Source: Lunularia cruciata
Taxonomy: Eukaryota > Streptophyta > Marchantiopsida > Lunulariales > Lunulariaceae
Direction: 5' to 3'
Assembly: GCA_948567375.1 (NCBI GenBank)
Contig: OX419756.1
Coordinates: 31,908,552-31,972,551, forward strand
Length of the DNA stretch: 64,000 nt
Shown: positions 43,901 to 56,884 of the stretch, piece by piece
How the letters are laid out: every line of letters begins with the position of its first letter
Numbering within the stretch: the first letter of the stretch is position 1
Position numbers and translations under genes: made by a program
The notes under the pieces: model-generated
Database searches by the model: none
Seen by the model: the letters and a program-made list of their open reading frames with translations, nothing else
What the model was told of the DNA's origin: nothing

Positions 43901-45389
43901 CGAGCCCATAGCTTGGATAGATTTGCAGTTGGTAGATGTACATCTTTGTGGCTTATCGGTCGATTCCGTAGTGCTAGCAATGTCACTTAAGAACTTCCAT
44001 AATACACTACTTCACACAGGAACTCTATTGGTTTATATATTGACTCTCACGACAAAGATCTGCATGAGCGCCTTGTTCAACAGTACCTGCAGACAAGCTC
44101 GAATCTCAATTTTTGGAGAAAATTAATCTGTTACCACTTTGATCTCCAGATGGTAAAGAGTAATAAATCGTATCCAGATTTCATCCAATTTACTCCTGCG
44201 CAAGATGGAGCCCCTCACAAAAAGGATGGGAGATTCTCCCTCAGAAGTCAAATACGAACATCTCCGCAACGGTATGTAAAATTCGTCAGAGATGGTCCCC
44301 CCCTATTCGAACAATTATGACAAGGCTAGTGCAAGCTAAAAATAATGATAGATTACGCGTGCTAACAACGGCCTCGTACACAGTACCATCATGATCCTTG
44401 GAGTAATAAATCCAAGCGCATTGCGGAAGTGAACAAAAGATGAAGGTATCATCCACAAGATACGCACAAAGAGGTTGAAATCCAACGTAGAAAATAAAGT
44501 CCAACGTAGAAAATAAAATTTGAGATGATGAGACATTCCATACATGAGGTCTAGCATCACATGACCTAATATCATACCTGGAACTCAGGAGTGAATTGCC
44601 GACGATCTTTCAGAAACTTCATTCAAAGTATTGTGGTAAACAAAGATTTCCAAGACCTTCCCAGAATGTCAATGGTCCTCTACAATGGAGCAGACCACAA
44701 CAGATTCTGGTGAAATTTGCTATACAGAATCCTCCCTATGAAATCAATTACTGAAGCATTAGCTTTGCCCTACTGGAACATAACGTGCGCAATGAATTCA
44801 GGTTTAGATGGAAGCTCTACAGTGCACCTGTAAAGGTTTCCAGGTTGTTCTCGAACCAGCTGGTATATCCTGCCTCTGGAAGAAAGGGAGTGTTTCATGG
44901 CAGAGTGTAGGGTTCCGAGTCCAGCTTGTAAGTAAAGGATACTAAACTCGGATGGAGAGGTTGAAGTATGAGAAGTATCCTATCACTGGAAGGAAGACTG
45001 GTCAGCAGATGCTGATCTTCTACGACCAGGGACAACCCTGAAAGCTAAGACTGCTCCGTTAGCGCAGTCCTGGAACTAGAATACAGAGGAGTTTTAACAA
45101 TGTACACACTAGGTTCAAAATTTAAGGTCTGAAGAGCCTCGTCAAGGGTGAGAAAAATTGTTGAGGAAGTGCCTACTAGTGCATCCCGCCAACTATAAAA
45201 TCACCTCTAATCATTGTATATGATGTCGCTACTATGGGACATAGATTAATGTGCTCACTTTCACTTGATCAAAAGTGCGAAGTTATGAACCCAGGAGCAA
45301 ACCTAGTGACCATCCGGGTCCAGTCCTCACGAAACTCGCAATTCCGGCTCCAACTCTACGGATCTAATATGTGCAATCTCTACTGAACC
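40984..45389. other. Spacer downstream of the polymerase gene, no gene recognised
   Basis: About 4.4 kb without a supportable gene. Open frames at 42093-42428 (-), 43130-43432 (+), 43848-44126 (+) and 44286-44575 (-) show no domain, no conserved splice context and low-complexity stretches. A 19-bp direct duplication, GTCCAACGTAGAAAATAAA-like, is at 44480-44520. The 3' untranslated region of the polymerase gene must lie in the last part, but I cannot fix its end. Confidence 0.5.
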
Positions 45390-48300
45390 TTATTTGGCAG
45401 CATACCAACTTTGAGCGTACTTGGCATCAACGGCCAAGGCTACTCTAAGAGGATTTTTCCCTTCAAAAGGATATCCCATGCAATTCACCACCAAATCTTT
45501 GGCATCCTCAGCACTTACAGAAGGTCCCTCCAGGATAACCTCATCGTGTACCTGCATAGAAGGATAGAACTCTGGAAAAATGAGCATCTATCTTATCCCT
45601 CTTATCATTGAATTTATCTGACAGGCACTGACACCCAAATGTTCGACGACAGACTTGACTACCTCAACCATCTCCTTGAATTCCGTTCCGTAAGCATCAA
45701 GGATTGGAGAGCTCTTCTCATTTGATAAACAGGGAGAACGGAGGGCAGCTCCGCGGACGAAATGGTGAGCAAACACACACTGGAAAACGCATAGACGTGA
45801 ATCGACTGCACTAGCTTCGACACTACAGCGCTCTTATCATGCTAAGCCCTTGAAGTTGCACTTTCTTTACTACCCTCCCTCGAGACAAAAGCAGAAAACG
45901 AGACAAAAGACAAATGGACAGGGTTCATCCACCAGTAGCAAAATGTGCAAGAGTCAAAATTCACCGAAAGGACCTGTCTAGTAATAAGGCCCGTACCTGA
46001 AGCAGCAACCTCCAGCCCAGCTCCAGAAGTTCTTTATTGTTGCTGATTTCCAGCATTGCACACATGGCTACATCTGCCGCACTCCCCTGTGCAAACGACG
46101 ATACAAATTAGTTTCTTCCTAACGCACTCTGTTTTAGTTCTTTCCAGCTCACAGCAGGAGTGGAGAGTCAGGCAAAAGCAAGAGGAATCACGTCAGTATA
46201 GACATTAGTAACTCCGCTGAGACTGAGGTTTTCATTCGTTCTATGTCGTAATGTGATGTTGACAAAAGGATTTTCTCCGGCAATTTCTCGACACACGTCA
46301 ACATTTTGAAAAATTTCCTAGTATTATGTTCGATGTTCGATGTTCGCATTAAGTTCGTATCATAAATACTCAAAGCTAATCTGGTTTTAAAATACAGTTA
46401 CATAGAAAGGGAAGCTCCGTAAGATCAAGAGAAAATAATACAGAACAGTGTACACTCAAATGCTGGAGTTCACGGCTGTGCTGATTTGACGTCAGGGAAA
46501 TAAAACACACAACAGGTTGAAATGATTTAAATTTGCACATGATTTTCGGTTACATACCTGTACGGGCGTGTTGATTGCAGCACGTTCCACGTGTCCTCGG
46601 ACTAATTTGCTGCTAGATTTGACATCCGGGAAATGACGTGTACGCCCCAGCAAAGTGTGTACATGATGTGTCTGATGTGCTTCTTTGATACGTTCTTCTT
46701 GCCAACGTCGTACTTCCGGTCTATCACTGTACCAAAGATCCACAGTTGACTTCGCTTCTTCCAAGGATACCTGAATTCAAACCACGTAGAACAGCAATGT
46801 GAACCACCGTCATGACAGTCCAAAACGATAAGTTTCAAGAGAACTGACATCTTTATACATCTGTGACTTTCTGTAAGCATGAGTATGAAGCAAATATTAG
46901 GAAGTGTCAAAAAATGAAAATTTTAGAGGGGTCAGTTAAGTTGAGACGACATGTAAATGAATGTTTGAAGCCATATGGCTATTATTATCTCTAGTCTAGC
47001 TCTACCTTCCAGTCCTTAGAGAGTCCCATAGCGGTCTTCCCGTAAGCAATTGAAAAATTCAGCATCTTCGCTTTCCTCCTCTCGGCTCCAAAAATATCCT
47101 GCAGCACATCGTCCAAATATGAGAGTCAATACGGCAGTGGCTTTGAGCACACGTATTGTGTAATGCTGTAAACAACCCAGTTCCAGACCTATGTAGCACT
47201 CAGCAAACTATTCAATACCATATCGAGTAATGACTTATAGCACACTGCTATTGAATACATGAACTAATGAAAACATAGAGTCTTCAGGGGGCACCTTAAG
47301 AAGAGGAACAGGGGGTTTGTTTTCTCCTTCCTTGGGTTCCCACTCTAAGATCACTTGGCCATTCTCCACGGCTTTTCGTACGTGTGGGTACATATTCAAG
47401 GCTGTTCTGGAATGAAAGTCACCTCCGTCTTCAAATGCTTTTAACATGCTCTTACAGTTAGTCAGGTGCGCTAAAATCCGAAGCTCCAGCTGCAGGTAAA
47501 ACAGAAGTCAGGGATGTAGTAATTCCATTCTCTGGGTTAGATGTTGAACACCTCGGCTGGAGATGTTCGTAAATATAATGGATATGCGCTTCTAAACAAG
47601 CAAATTTTGACAGTTCAATATCAAGCACGCTGGCTGCCTGCTACAAACCTGTCCGTAATCAGCCACTATGAGAGACTTTCCCGGGGCGGCAATGAATGCT
47701 TGACGAATTTTGTAGCGATCCTTCTCCAATGCAGGTTGATTCTGTCAAAAAGACGTGGAGACGAACAGTTTAATACAACTTGCCCGCATAACACACACTG
47801 GTAGAGTGCGAAATGGCAAACCCAAGTTAGAGCCCTCACATTAGTTTTCTCACCCTTGAGGACTGACTTTAAGTCATTTGCAGACCAGTTCACAAACTGG
47901 TATGTGGTATACATGGTCCCAGAGCAAGTACATGTGCACTTTTGACCATGGGCAAAACGCATGACATGTCACGGATCAAATAGCAATACATCTTGAGAGT
48001 GACTTACCTGTAAACTTGGCCTTCGGGCTGAAAGGCGCCCTGTTTCCGTATTTATGTTAAGAGAGCAGTGCACTCTTCCATCCTGCCCTTTGATGTCACT
48101 ACCCTGGAGATAATCAAGAAACTTCAGAGCAGAATTCTAAAACCTCATACGAAAGTATATGAAACCAACACCTCGAGGAAACCAGCCTTAAAGAGTTCAT
48201 ACAGAATCAACAGGCAGAGCGAGCATCATCTCTGTGGCAACGTACGAGTTCAAGAGATACGAGTGATAAGCATGCGCTTGTTACGAACCTGCAAAGGCTG

Positions 48301-51300
48301 AATAAAGTTCGAGATGAGAGTGTTGATGGACGCCACTTCACACAGGGCAGCAAGAGCCATACAGGCTTCCTTGCCATCTGTTCCACCACCAAACGCATGA
48401 TAGGCCTTGCCATAGACCGACAAATCTTCATCTGATCCTCCCTTAACTCCACTAGACGTCAGAACGGCTGATCCTTCTCCAGAATCATCTAACACCAGAT
48501 CGTCAGAGGACTCTCCATCGTCATCAAGTGATGTGTAATCAATCGCTACTTTACCAGCTAGAGCCTTCACGGAAGCGCCACCAACGGCAGGCCATCCAGC
48601 AGATGTAAATGTGTCTACTGGAATATCAACTCCTAGACCGCACAGAGTAAATGGCCTTGTTTTCTTGGGCACCTTCCTCCCTTCTTCGATAAAATTATCT
48701 GTGTTTGGAGTGTTGAAGACTCGCTCATACTCAAGTCGCTTTTCTGGATCTTTCCTACATAAATTCACATTTGAAATTACTTAAGTCAGCTTTCGCACAG
48801 AAGTAAGCTAGATTTACATCTGCACGAACATTGACAACAAACTACAACGTCCATCTTTCAGGCTTCAACGAGAACGCAACCCTAGTACCACCTATGCAGA
48901 TAACGTTGTTCAATCAAGTGCTCATTAGTTCCCCCTGTAATATCGACCCCGTTGCACTAAAATTCATTTCGATGAAGAATCCAAGCGGCTTACTTGTTCT
49001 TATTTGGCAACCCTCCAAAGAGAAGCTGTCGAATCTGAGCATCACTGCCAACGTTCATGTACACAGCATCTGGACATCGCTTGGAGGCCCACTTCTTGAA
49101 CTGACTGGAAGAGTATTCTTGCTGTTTAGTTGCAACTTCCTCAATGCTCGCTAAATGCTCGAGGTCAAGCAGCATCCCGTTGGCTTCCATCTGAACCAAT
49201 AATTCCCCAAAAGGTTGCCAATACTTCAAATAAAAGTCATACATGGACTTCCCTTTCTGTAGAAATTTCCCTTCAATCAACCAGTCTTTATTCTTCAGCT
49301 TGTCTTGAAGACTACTCCATAAACACCAGGTGCAAACAGTATCGAAAGCTGAGTAGTGAATCCACTTGTCCCGCCATTCAGGTTCAGTCTGAAGTTCCTC
49401 CACTGGCGGTACGACGCGCAACTTACCTGCTTCACCATTCTTCTTTATGTTGGGCTTCCCGAAGAGATGTTTCATGGATCGCTTCCCAACCAGCTCCTCA
49501 TTATTCAAATCACCCCAGTAACCATCCATCAAACTCATATCCGAAGTAAGCCCTTCCAGCGAATAGCCTCCTTGGACAACGGTACGTGCGGAGTCAAACA
49601 ACCTTGCAAGATGCATTGTGTCTGCGTAGAACCCACGTGCCTCGATTCCATGATTCCCAAGAATGTGCTTGTCGAAACTATAGTTGTGCCATACCTGCAA
49701 AACGAGAGAGGTTGAGAACTTGAGTGCTGACCTTACACTCAGAAGCTTTGGGCAGCAACCAAAACAAAAACTCTACATCCGCTGATCGATTTGGGGACCA
49801 ACTGAATTGAGTTTCTAAGTCGTTCAGTAGATCTGACGGTCCTTTCAATGTCTGCAATATAATAGGTAGGTGGTTGTACGTAGCCACACACTACATTGTC
49901 ACTCAACCAAAAGCACAAAAATATATGCTACACGTTATGATTAATACACAGAGATAACGTCTGGCGGTACTCAAATGGAAAGAACTGTGAAGGAACTGCA
50001 AGCACCTTCTTGATGGTAGGGTCCTCAAAATATGATCGAAATTGATCCAAAACTTCATCTTTGCCAAGCACATCCACCCAGAGGCGACATTTGCCCTCCC
50101 CAAAGTCAGCATTGGGCCCACAGTAGATACTGAAACAGATCATTCGTCCATGTCCAACTGGGCTTTCTTTCTTGACGTCAATGCCCGCGACCTGTGAGCA
50201 ATGATGTAATAGTTAGGGACTCTATTGACAATAACACCATGTGAAACTCATATATATCTCATAGAAATGGGGGTTTACGACGCAGTTCACGCTAAGGGAG
50301 TATGTCCGTAAATGCGTATGACGACCTTCAGAAGTACCCTGCGAATCTCTTGAGGAAATTACCATGGAACTAGTTGCTAACATGGTAACCCTGCAGTGGC
50401 ACACAATTGCTGCACATATGCGTAGGAAATACAGAACCGTTTGTAAACAACCCGGTTCTACAATTGCTACACATAGTCGATCAAGAGACATCCAGACAAT
50501 TCTTGATGATCAAGGAGGCACGTAAATACATGCATAATCTTAGCCTGAACTACGTCCACGTCCACTTCCCATGAGATTAGCCAAAACTACAGAACTAAAG
50601 ACCAATTTTACCTCGGTATCGCAGGCGTGCACAAAATCTTTATACTTTCCCCTCAGCTGATCGACAACGAATTTAGCAGTCGAAACGTTGTCAACAATCA
50701 ATACTTTAAGATTTGTCCATTCCTCTTCAGTGTCTGCCACAATCTTAGGCGTGCTTTCATCCGAAGGTTCCTGCACTTCAAGATTTGGTAGTTCCTCGTC
50801 GACTAAAGTGGGAGCTGCATTGCTTACTTCTCTATAGTTGGCTAGAATAGTGGCCTCCTCCTCACTGGAGAGATCTTCAGGGCCATGTATTTCTAGCAAC
50901 TCGTCAGCTTCCGGGGCTTGAAATAATTTCTCGAAGTCTACCACCGGCTCAAGCTCAACACTTAGTTTGCCAGAATCTCCGCAATTCGTGCCATTTGTCT
51001 CACAGGCTCGAGGTGCTGGCTTTCGCATTCTTCTGGCTGCCTCGCTCCATTTCTGTGCTCCCCATTGGCCCGTGACTTGAGCTGTGATCCCTGCATTCAC
51101 CGGAGCCGCCTCAAACTGTACCACCTGTCTTCCCTGGGTTGCAGTACCCTGCAGAGCAAGTACTGGTTCTGGTTCCCTACTCCTACTTACTCCTCCTGAA
51201 AAATCTTCCCTTTTGCGTGGCAACTCTGTGACTGCCTTCGGTATCCTCCACTGATCACGAGCGTCATTTGCCACTCCTTGCTGAACTCGGAATTGGGGCG

Positions 51301-52444
51301 CATTGTAAACCCTGGGGCCAGTGTAAGGGTTGACGGGACCGATATATCTTTGACGAGAGCTGTTCGCATAAAATTGGGCACCCTTTTGGGTAGTACGTTG
51401 GTCAGAAATGACATCAAACTGTCCGATAGCTGCAAGCGAGCCATATGCCTTAGAAGAAAGAACCAACTCATCTTCTCGCCTTTCTTTCGAGATTTCGCTT
51501 TCAAGAACCCTTTGCTCGGATGCACTGCTCACTACGAAAGACTGATGGGTCCCTACTTTCGGATCTGTTTGGACTGGTGGAGGGGGGGAGGAGTAGCTCT
51601 GCTCTAGATTCCCGGAAGCATTGAGGGACTGATTCGGTACTTGCTCATCATCGGCATAAGGACTATTCACAAAACTGCTAGGCTTACTTAAGTGTCGACT
51701 AGATGAAAGAGTGGTCGCTCGCGGTCTGTGAGACTGCTGAAAGGACCTATTAACGGGCTTGGCAACTAAAATTCGACTAGGTGAAATTTCACCGTATCCA
51801 ATAGACTCTTCAGTCCCCTTGGATCTGTCGTACCATCTCCTGCTCTGCTTCAACGATTTAGCGTCTCCGTGGAACCTTGATGAATGAAGGGAACTAAGAG
51901 ACTCACTGTACAATGACAGCGTCTGCTGCCTGCAAATTAACACCATACATGTCAGCCCTGGTGGGGTGCGCACCCTGATGCAAACCCTCCTATCAAAACC
52001 CTCATACAGAATTTGGACAGTAATAACGCAAACGACCGTTCGGGAGAGGACGCTTCCGAACTGCAATATGAGGCTCAAAGCTCGATTGAAGCTTGAAGGA
52101 AGATGGCGAGCGACGTTCGAGGAACGGGAGATCCAGAACAGGTATGGTGGATAGCTGAATTATTCCCTGCAGGTTCTCCAGCCGGTCTAAGAGCGAGGTG
52201 AATGAACCGCCATATTTCTAGACCACAAACTGGCAGGCAAATCTCAAAACCCTCCCGATAGCAAGTTGACTTTATCACGCGGACCAGGGAAAGTAGACCC
52301 GAGGACATACGAAACAGTGTGCAGGAACAAAATTTGATTGTGCACCACTAATCAGACTCACCTTGGACGAATGAGAGCTAGAATGTTGGTCCAGCTTCCT
52401 AAGGGCATCTCGCATCGGGTCAGAGAGGGGCTATGAAGTCCCAT
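45390..52444 (-). CDS. Plant organellar DNA polymerase (family A, Pol I-like, with 3'-5' exonuclease)
   Basis: Twelve exons on the minus strand join in frame: 52362-52444, 50612-51929, 50006-50191, 48994-49694, 48289-48754, 48008-48103, 47649-47741, 47295-47489, 47006-47098, 46558-46770, 45997-46086, 45390-45551. Every intron is GT-AG, and the product is 1231 residues. It copies plastid and/or mitochondrial DNA. Residues 1-60 are Ser/Arg-rich with few acids, as in organelle transit peptides, and about 60-440 is low-complexity. The exonuclease has Exo I ACDTE (D465, E467), Exo II HNYSFD (D537) and Exo III YSAFD (D647). The polymerase has motif A VADYGQLELR (D978), motif B RRKAKMLNFSIAYG (1053-1066) and motif C VHDEV (H1180, D1181, E1182). 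All catalytic residues are present. The start at 52444 was chosen over an in-frame ATG at 52078 because the upstream exon splices cleanly (AG|GTGAGT to CAG|G) and supplies the transit peptide. Plants often carry two paralogues; which one this is I cannot say. Confidence 0.93.
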
Positions 52445-53250
52445 GGCCTCTCAAGACAAGTAATCAATCACCGGGCACCAATTTCAAGCTTAATCGTCCG
52501 CGCACCAATATGAAATTATGCATTCCTCTACTCGAACACTTCTTAACTCGTTCTCCTGAGCCCCTGTTCAGATTCTCCTGCTGCTGTCACCACCACAAAG
52601 TGCAGTGTGTGTGTCAACCTGTCTGTCACACCTCCAAAAACCCTGGTGCACAAAACAACGAGGTAATGGCCAAAGAGCAAGGGTTAGGGTTTTGCCTAAA
52701 AGCGGAGATTCTGACTAGTTAACTGAGGACCTTCCCGACGGGACTGCCAGGAGGTCCTTAACCTCCCGTCGTTGCAACTTCCATATCCACAACATAGACC
52801 AATCTTCTATACGCCGTCAGGACTTTTCTCCCGGCGGGACCCAGTTGGGAGATAGCGCTACTGTAGTTTTGCTCCAATTTGGATGTTCTTCCTCAAATGG
52901 CAGTTCAAATTGGATGCGTCTGAAGCGCATGTGCGGTATGCATGACATGACGCAAGATAACTGTGGTAGTCAAACAACCACGCAAAAGTGAACTCCGAAA
53001 AAGATTTCCAATCCAACGATCAAGAAATTCTTCTTCTTACTATTTAAATATATACATTAGTCGTGGAAGCTGATACTCAAAGTGGATATTCCGTCACCGT
53101 TTTATCCTTTGAAGTTTAATTCACAACTGACATGATCCGTCCGAGCAAACTTTCACATATGAGAGTATTGTTTCCCGTTTCCGGGCGGGGCACTCCGTCA
53201 CACTAGATGTGATAACGAAGTCATCATAGAACTATGTTCAATTGGAACCA
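52445..53250. other. Upstream region of the polymerase gene
   Basis: Presumed promoter and 5' untranslated region. It contains the telo-box at 52684-52692. I see no clear TATA box at a fixed distance and no other gene. A 70-residue plus-strand frame at 52510-52722 has no features and overlaps the promoter. Confidence 0.45.
52684..52692 (-). promoter_or_regulatory. Telo-box upstream of the polymerase gene
   Basis: AAACCCTAA on the minus strand lies about 240 bp upstream of the polymerase start codon. Telo-boxes are common in promoters of plant genes for replication and translation. The motif is short, and its activity here is inferred from position only. Confidence 0.4.
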
Positions 53251-53438
53251 GGTCCACATGAGGGGTTTCAGAAATAGTTTTACAAAGTTTTGTATATTTT
53301 TATATAGATTATTAAGAAGCTTTGACTAAATTGGTTTAGGTTGCGGTCCACATTAGGGGTTTCAGAAATAGTTTTACTAAATTTTGTATATTTTTATATA
53401 GATTATTAAGAAGCTTTGACTAAATTGGTTTACGATGC
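53251..53438. repeat. Two-copy tandem repeat, 94-bp unit
   Basis: Units at 53251-53344 and 53345-53438 are nearly identical (GGTCCACAT(G/T)AGGGGTTTC ... TTGACTAAATTGGTTTA). Few differences suggest a recent duplication. Non-coding. Confidence 0.93.
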
Positions 53439-53638
53439 GGATGAGAAAATGAGAGTCTCACTACAAATTCAAGCCAAGTTCTTTATTATTAATAAACTCT
53501 ATAAAAGGTGGTTCATAGAAAATAAGAAATATAAAATATAAAATATGGAGTTTTTTGTTGTCATACCATAATACATTAATTATATATTAAGGTTAATAAA
53601 ATATCTAGTTTAGGATGAATATGAATTGCACACGTTAT

Positions 53639-53869
53639 CGCCCAATGTAATATGTTAATTTAGGATTAGATGAAAATTTACTCATCACGGCTCGTTAAAG
53701 CCTATAGATGTTGAATCCTTCCGCCTAATGTAATATGTTAATTTAGGATTAAATGAAATTTTGCTCATCACGGCTCGTTAAAGCCTGTAGATGTTGAATC
53801 CTTCCACCCAATGTAATATGTTAATTTAGGATAAATGAAATTTTGCTCATCACGGCTCGTTAAAGCCTG
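53639..53869. repeat. Three-copy tandem repeat, about 83-bp unit
   Basis: Units start at 53639, 53722 and 53805 with CGCC(C/T)AATG or CACCCAATG and share TAATATGTTAATTTAGGAT and CTCATCACGGCTCGTTAAAG. The third is cut at 53869. A related word, TCAT(T/C)(A/G)C(C/T)GCTCGTAGTAG, recurs at 54910-55050. Confidence 0.93.
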
Positions 53870-53890
53870 GGTAATACCAAGAGCTAGCTA

Positions 53891-54089
53891 TATGATCTAG
53901 ATGTGAAATTTGGTTTGGTAACATCTAGAATGATATTATACATGATTATCAAAATAGATCAGATAGAAATATCACCAAAAGAGTACTTCTACTTATAGGG
54001 CAGAAACCGAAATAGACTTGAGAACCTTAGAACCAATAGCTAAACATATGATTTAAAGATGAGAATTGGTTTGGTAACATCTGGAATGA
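53891..54089 (+). repeat. Partial duplication preceding the solo-LTR-like repeat
   Basis: TTTGGTTTGGTAACATCTAG at 53909-53928 recurs, with slight change, 156 bp downstream at 54066. It is followed in both copies by the start of the LTR-like repeat (ATGAT(A/G)TTA(T/C)ACATGAT). The duplication makes the left border of the element at 54090 ambiguous. Confidence 0.6.
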
Positions 54090-54608
54090 TGTTACACATG
54101 ATGGACTAAACAGATTGGAAAAAGGTATCACCAAAAGGGGACTTCTTCTAATAGAGTAGGAATCGAAAGATGCTTGAAATCTTTGAAGGCAATATCGAAG
54201 GCCTAAACGGATGAATTAGGCTTCAAAAATGTGCACATTCTCCCCCCCCCCAAATGAAGGAAAGGTTGGCCTTCCTTCCCTCCTGCTTTGTCTTGTCGAG
54301 AGCTTTCCAACGATACCTTATGTGATTATGAGATTCCTACAAGAAGATTCTCTAAAAGATTCCCTTTAGTCAAAGCTTGTTTGACCAACCAGATATGACC
54401 TAGACCAGACATATCACTTATCAAGTAAGTAATCTAAGGTTGGAGCTTGCTGACACGTCACCTATCTGTGTGCCTAATCCTATAGTGGAGCTTCCTTGGA
54501 GGAGATCCTCTTTGTCTATATAATAAAGAGAAGGTGATCCTTTGGGACATCAAATGTTTGAGTGTGTAATCTGTGTTTTCTCTCTTCTCTTGTCCTCGGA
54601 GTATTACA
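54090..54608 (+). repeat. Solo-LTR-like repeat, copy 2
   Basis: It runs TGTTACACATGATGG ... CCTCGGAGTATTACA (519 bp, TG...CA) and aligns with 24205-24728. It has a TATA-like CTATATAATAAAGA near 54517 and a run of ten C at 54244-54253. No coding region or partner LTR is nearby, so it is probably a solo LTR. Confidence 0.6.
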
Positions 54609-54648
54609 GCCTGTAGATATTGAGTCTTTCATTGAGAAATGGATAATA

Positions 54649-55378
54649 CCTTGTTTATTTATTGGACAGATGAATTGAACACTAATTATCATTAATATTA
54701 TTCAAATTAAGCACATTAGTTCTCCTGCTTGAAGAGAGTTAATGAAATTGTAAGGGGCTCAAGGTCTGCCTACATATAGGTAGACCTTGAGGCCTAGCTG
54801 CTTGTTACTACATATGAGGCTTGTAGTTGCTTGTTGTTATTGGTTGTTGCTAGTTGCATGTTGCTCTGGTAGCCGCTCTCGATAAAGTGTTGATTTATGA
54901 TTGGATAGTATTTTGTTCATTACCGCTCGTAGTAGTGTAGAAGCTTCAAATGCTCATAGCCGCTAGAAGCCTTGCATATTGCTCTGATAGCCGCTCTTGA
55001 TAAAGTGTTAATTTATGATTAAATGGTATTTTTCTCATTGCTGCTCGTAGTAGCGTGGAGGCTTTGAATGCTCATAGCTACTAGAAGCCACCAGAACTTC
55101 TGAATAAGTTTGCCTACTTAGCTCGGTGGACTAGGCAGATAATCTTCTTCTTTCTACTTGGTGGTCTTGTTCCCAATCAGATAATATACTCTTGTTGCCC
55201 GTCTAGTACTCTCTTGTAATGTTTCTTTGTAGTAGATGTTGAGTCCTTGTTTATTTATTAGACAAACGAATTGAACACTAGTTATGATTAACCTCACTCA
55301 AATTAAGCACATTGGTTATCCTGCTGAAGAGAGTTAATGAAATCATAGGGGGCTCAAGGTCCACCTACATATTTATAT
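54649..55378. repeat. Direct repeats and tandem pair in spacer
   Basis: A block of about 140 bp at 54649-54790 (GAATTGAACACTA, AAATTAAGCACATT, AGAGAGTTAATGAAAT, GGGCTCAAGGTC) recurs at 55244-55378. Between them, 54861-54972 and 54973-55090 form a tandem pair around TTGCTCTG(G/A)TAGCCGCTCT and GATAAAGTGTT. The order suggests two rounds of local duplication. No gene is seen. Confidence 0.8.
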
Positions 55379-56325
55379 GTTGTGAAGGATAGGCAAAAAT
55401 GATAATTTGTGAGCAAGGAAAGAATTTCTTGCATCATTGGTTTGGCCTGAGGATTCATGTTGATATAGTTTGAAGCTAATTTGGAGAGTTCCACAAGTTC
55501 AAATCTTGAGCACTTCCAATAAGGACTAAGTAAGGGTCTATCAAGTGGTTAAGCCTATCATTGAGTAACTTCAAAATGGCTAGAGCAGCAAGGGTAATTC
55601 TACTCATACACGTTTGTTGAAATCCATGATTGGCATATTGGAACCAATTCTAACAATATTATGCCAAGGTTGTAAATGACACTCTTGGATGTGAGTTGAT
55701 GTGTTTATAGAAATTGGAGATCAAATTAACTGGCTAGATCTTGAGCTAGATTAATTATGGTCCTCTAGATGCCAAATTCTATAACCTTGATAGTGGGAAA
55801 ATGATGGGCCATCTAGGGTTTGTCTTATATTTACACTTGAAACATATTCGTATGCTAGCACTAGCTCATCCAAAACTAGAGAGCAATGTATGAGCTATAT
55901 CAAGCTGGGTTGCTCACTTTAGGAGATAATCTCAAGCTTGGAATGAGGTTGTTTGAGAACCTCCCAGCTTAATGAGCTTGACAACTTCTTTATTGTCTAA
56001 CTCCTTGAACACAATTCAAAGAGTTTTCACAATAATCGGTCCCAAAATACACTATCTCTGACTTTGTAGCCTTTCAAGTAATCCTAAGAAGATGTCACCT
56101 ATTCCGGAGACAAAAATTGAGTGGCAAAACATTTTCTCTTTGTTTTGTGATACTCTTGCAGTACTACTTGAGTTAGCATTTCACTTCTGAAAGTACAACA
56201 TGATAAAGTCATTCAACTTCTCAAGAAGTTCTCAATCTTTTCATGACTCAGTGGACATAAGACCTTAAAATAGCAGTCTAGACTACAACAAACCTTGGGC
56301 AATCTTCATGTCATTTGTACTCACG
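55379..56325. other. Spacer, no gene recognised
   Basis: About 950 bp of AT-rich DNA with only short frames. It ends at the B2 boundary of family D copy 3. Confidence 0.45.
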
Positions 56326-56430
56326 TGTAGTGCATATATACATTGCTACAAAACATACATCGTTGTCAACATCACACACTATAGAAGCACAACTCACACA
56401 TAAGTCATACCTAGACTCTAAAGTGCCACA
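56326..56430 (-). repeat. Repeat B2 of family D copy 3
   Basis: On the minus strand it runs TGTGGCACTTTAGAGTC (from 56430) to TATATATGCACTACA (56326), 105 bp like both B copies of element 2. It forms the outer 3' end. Confidence 0.87.
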
Positions 56431-56880
56431 ATGTAATCAGTTTGGTTACACAACTCAAATCTCACTCAATCAGATTAGTACTTGATCTGTCATTCAATGA
56501 TTTGCAAACAATTGGGCATTGATTACAATCAAGCTACATCCACTCTAGCTAAGAGACTCCAGGTGATGCTTGCTAGCTTTTTGTCCACTCTAGCCAAGAA
56601 CTCAAAGGCTCAACAACAGAGAAGTGAGCTCTCTAGAGCTAGACTCTCAGGCTATACTCCTAATTTTGACCTAGGTCTCACACCAATGGTCTTGCTAACG
56701 GTACACCCAATAGTACAAACAGTGCAAAGTGATAATAGGCTCCACCATGTAGTTAGTACCTAAAATACAAAATCTAACCAACGGCAAGTAGTCTATGAGT
56801 AACGGTCAAAATACCTCTAACTATTATCACTACTACTCTAGTGTTTGAGAAATCTAGATGCAAAGCTACAAATGGTGTGA
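56431..56880 (-). repeat. Repeat A2 of family D copy 3
   Basis: On the minus strand it begins near 56880 (ATCACACCATTTGTAG) and ends CTGATTAC beside B2. The full CTGATTAC end matches A1 of copy 1, showing that the shorter end in copy 2 is a deletion. Confidence 0.87.
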
Positions 56881-56884
56881 TGGT

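Noticed and set aside
43848-44126. 92-residue open frame, plus strand
   Set aside because: No recognisable domain, no splice context and no conservation evidence.
50540-52078. Polymerase start at the in-frame ATG at 52078
   Set aside because: It lies in intron sequence upstream of a good acceptor (TTTGCAG|G at 51929). The upstream exon 52362-52444 splices in frame and supplies a transit peptide.
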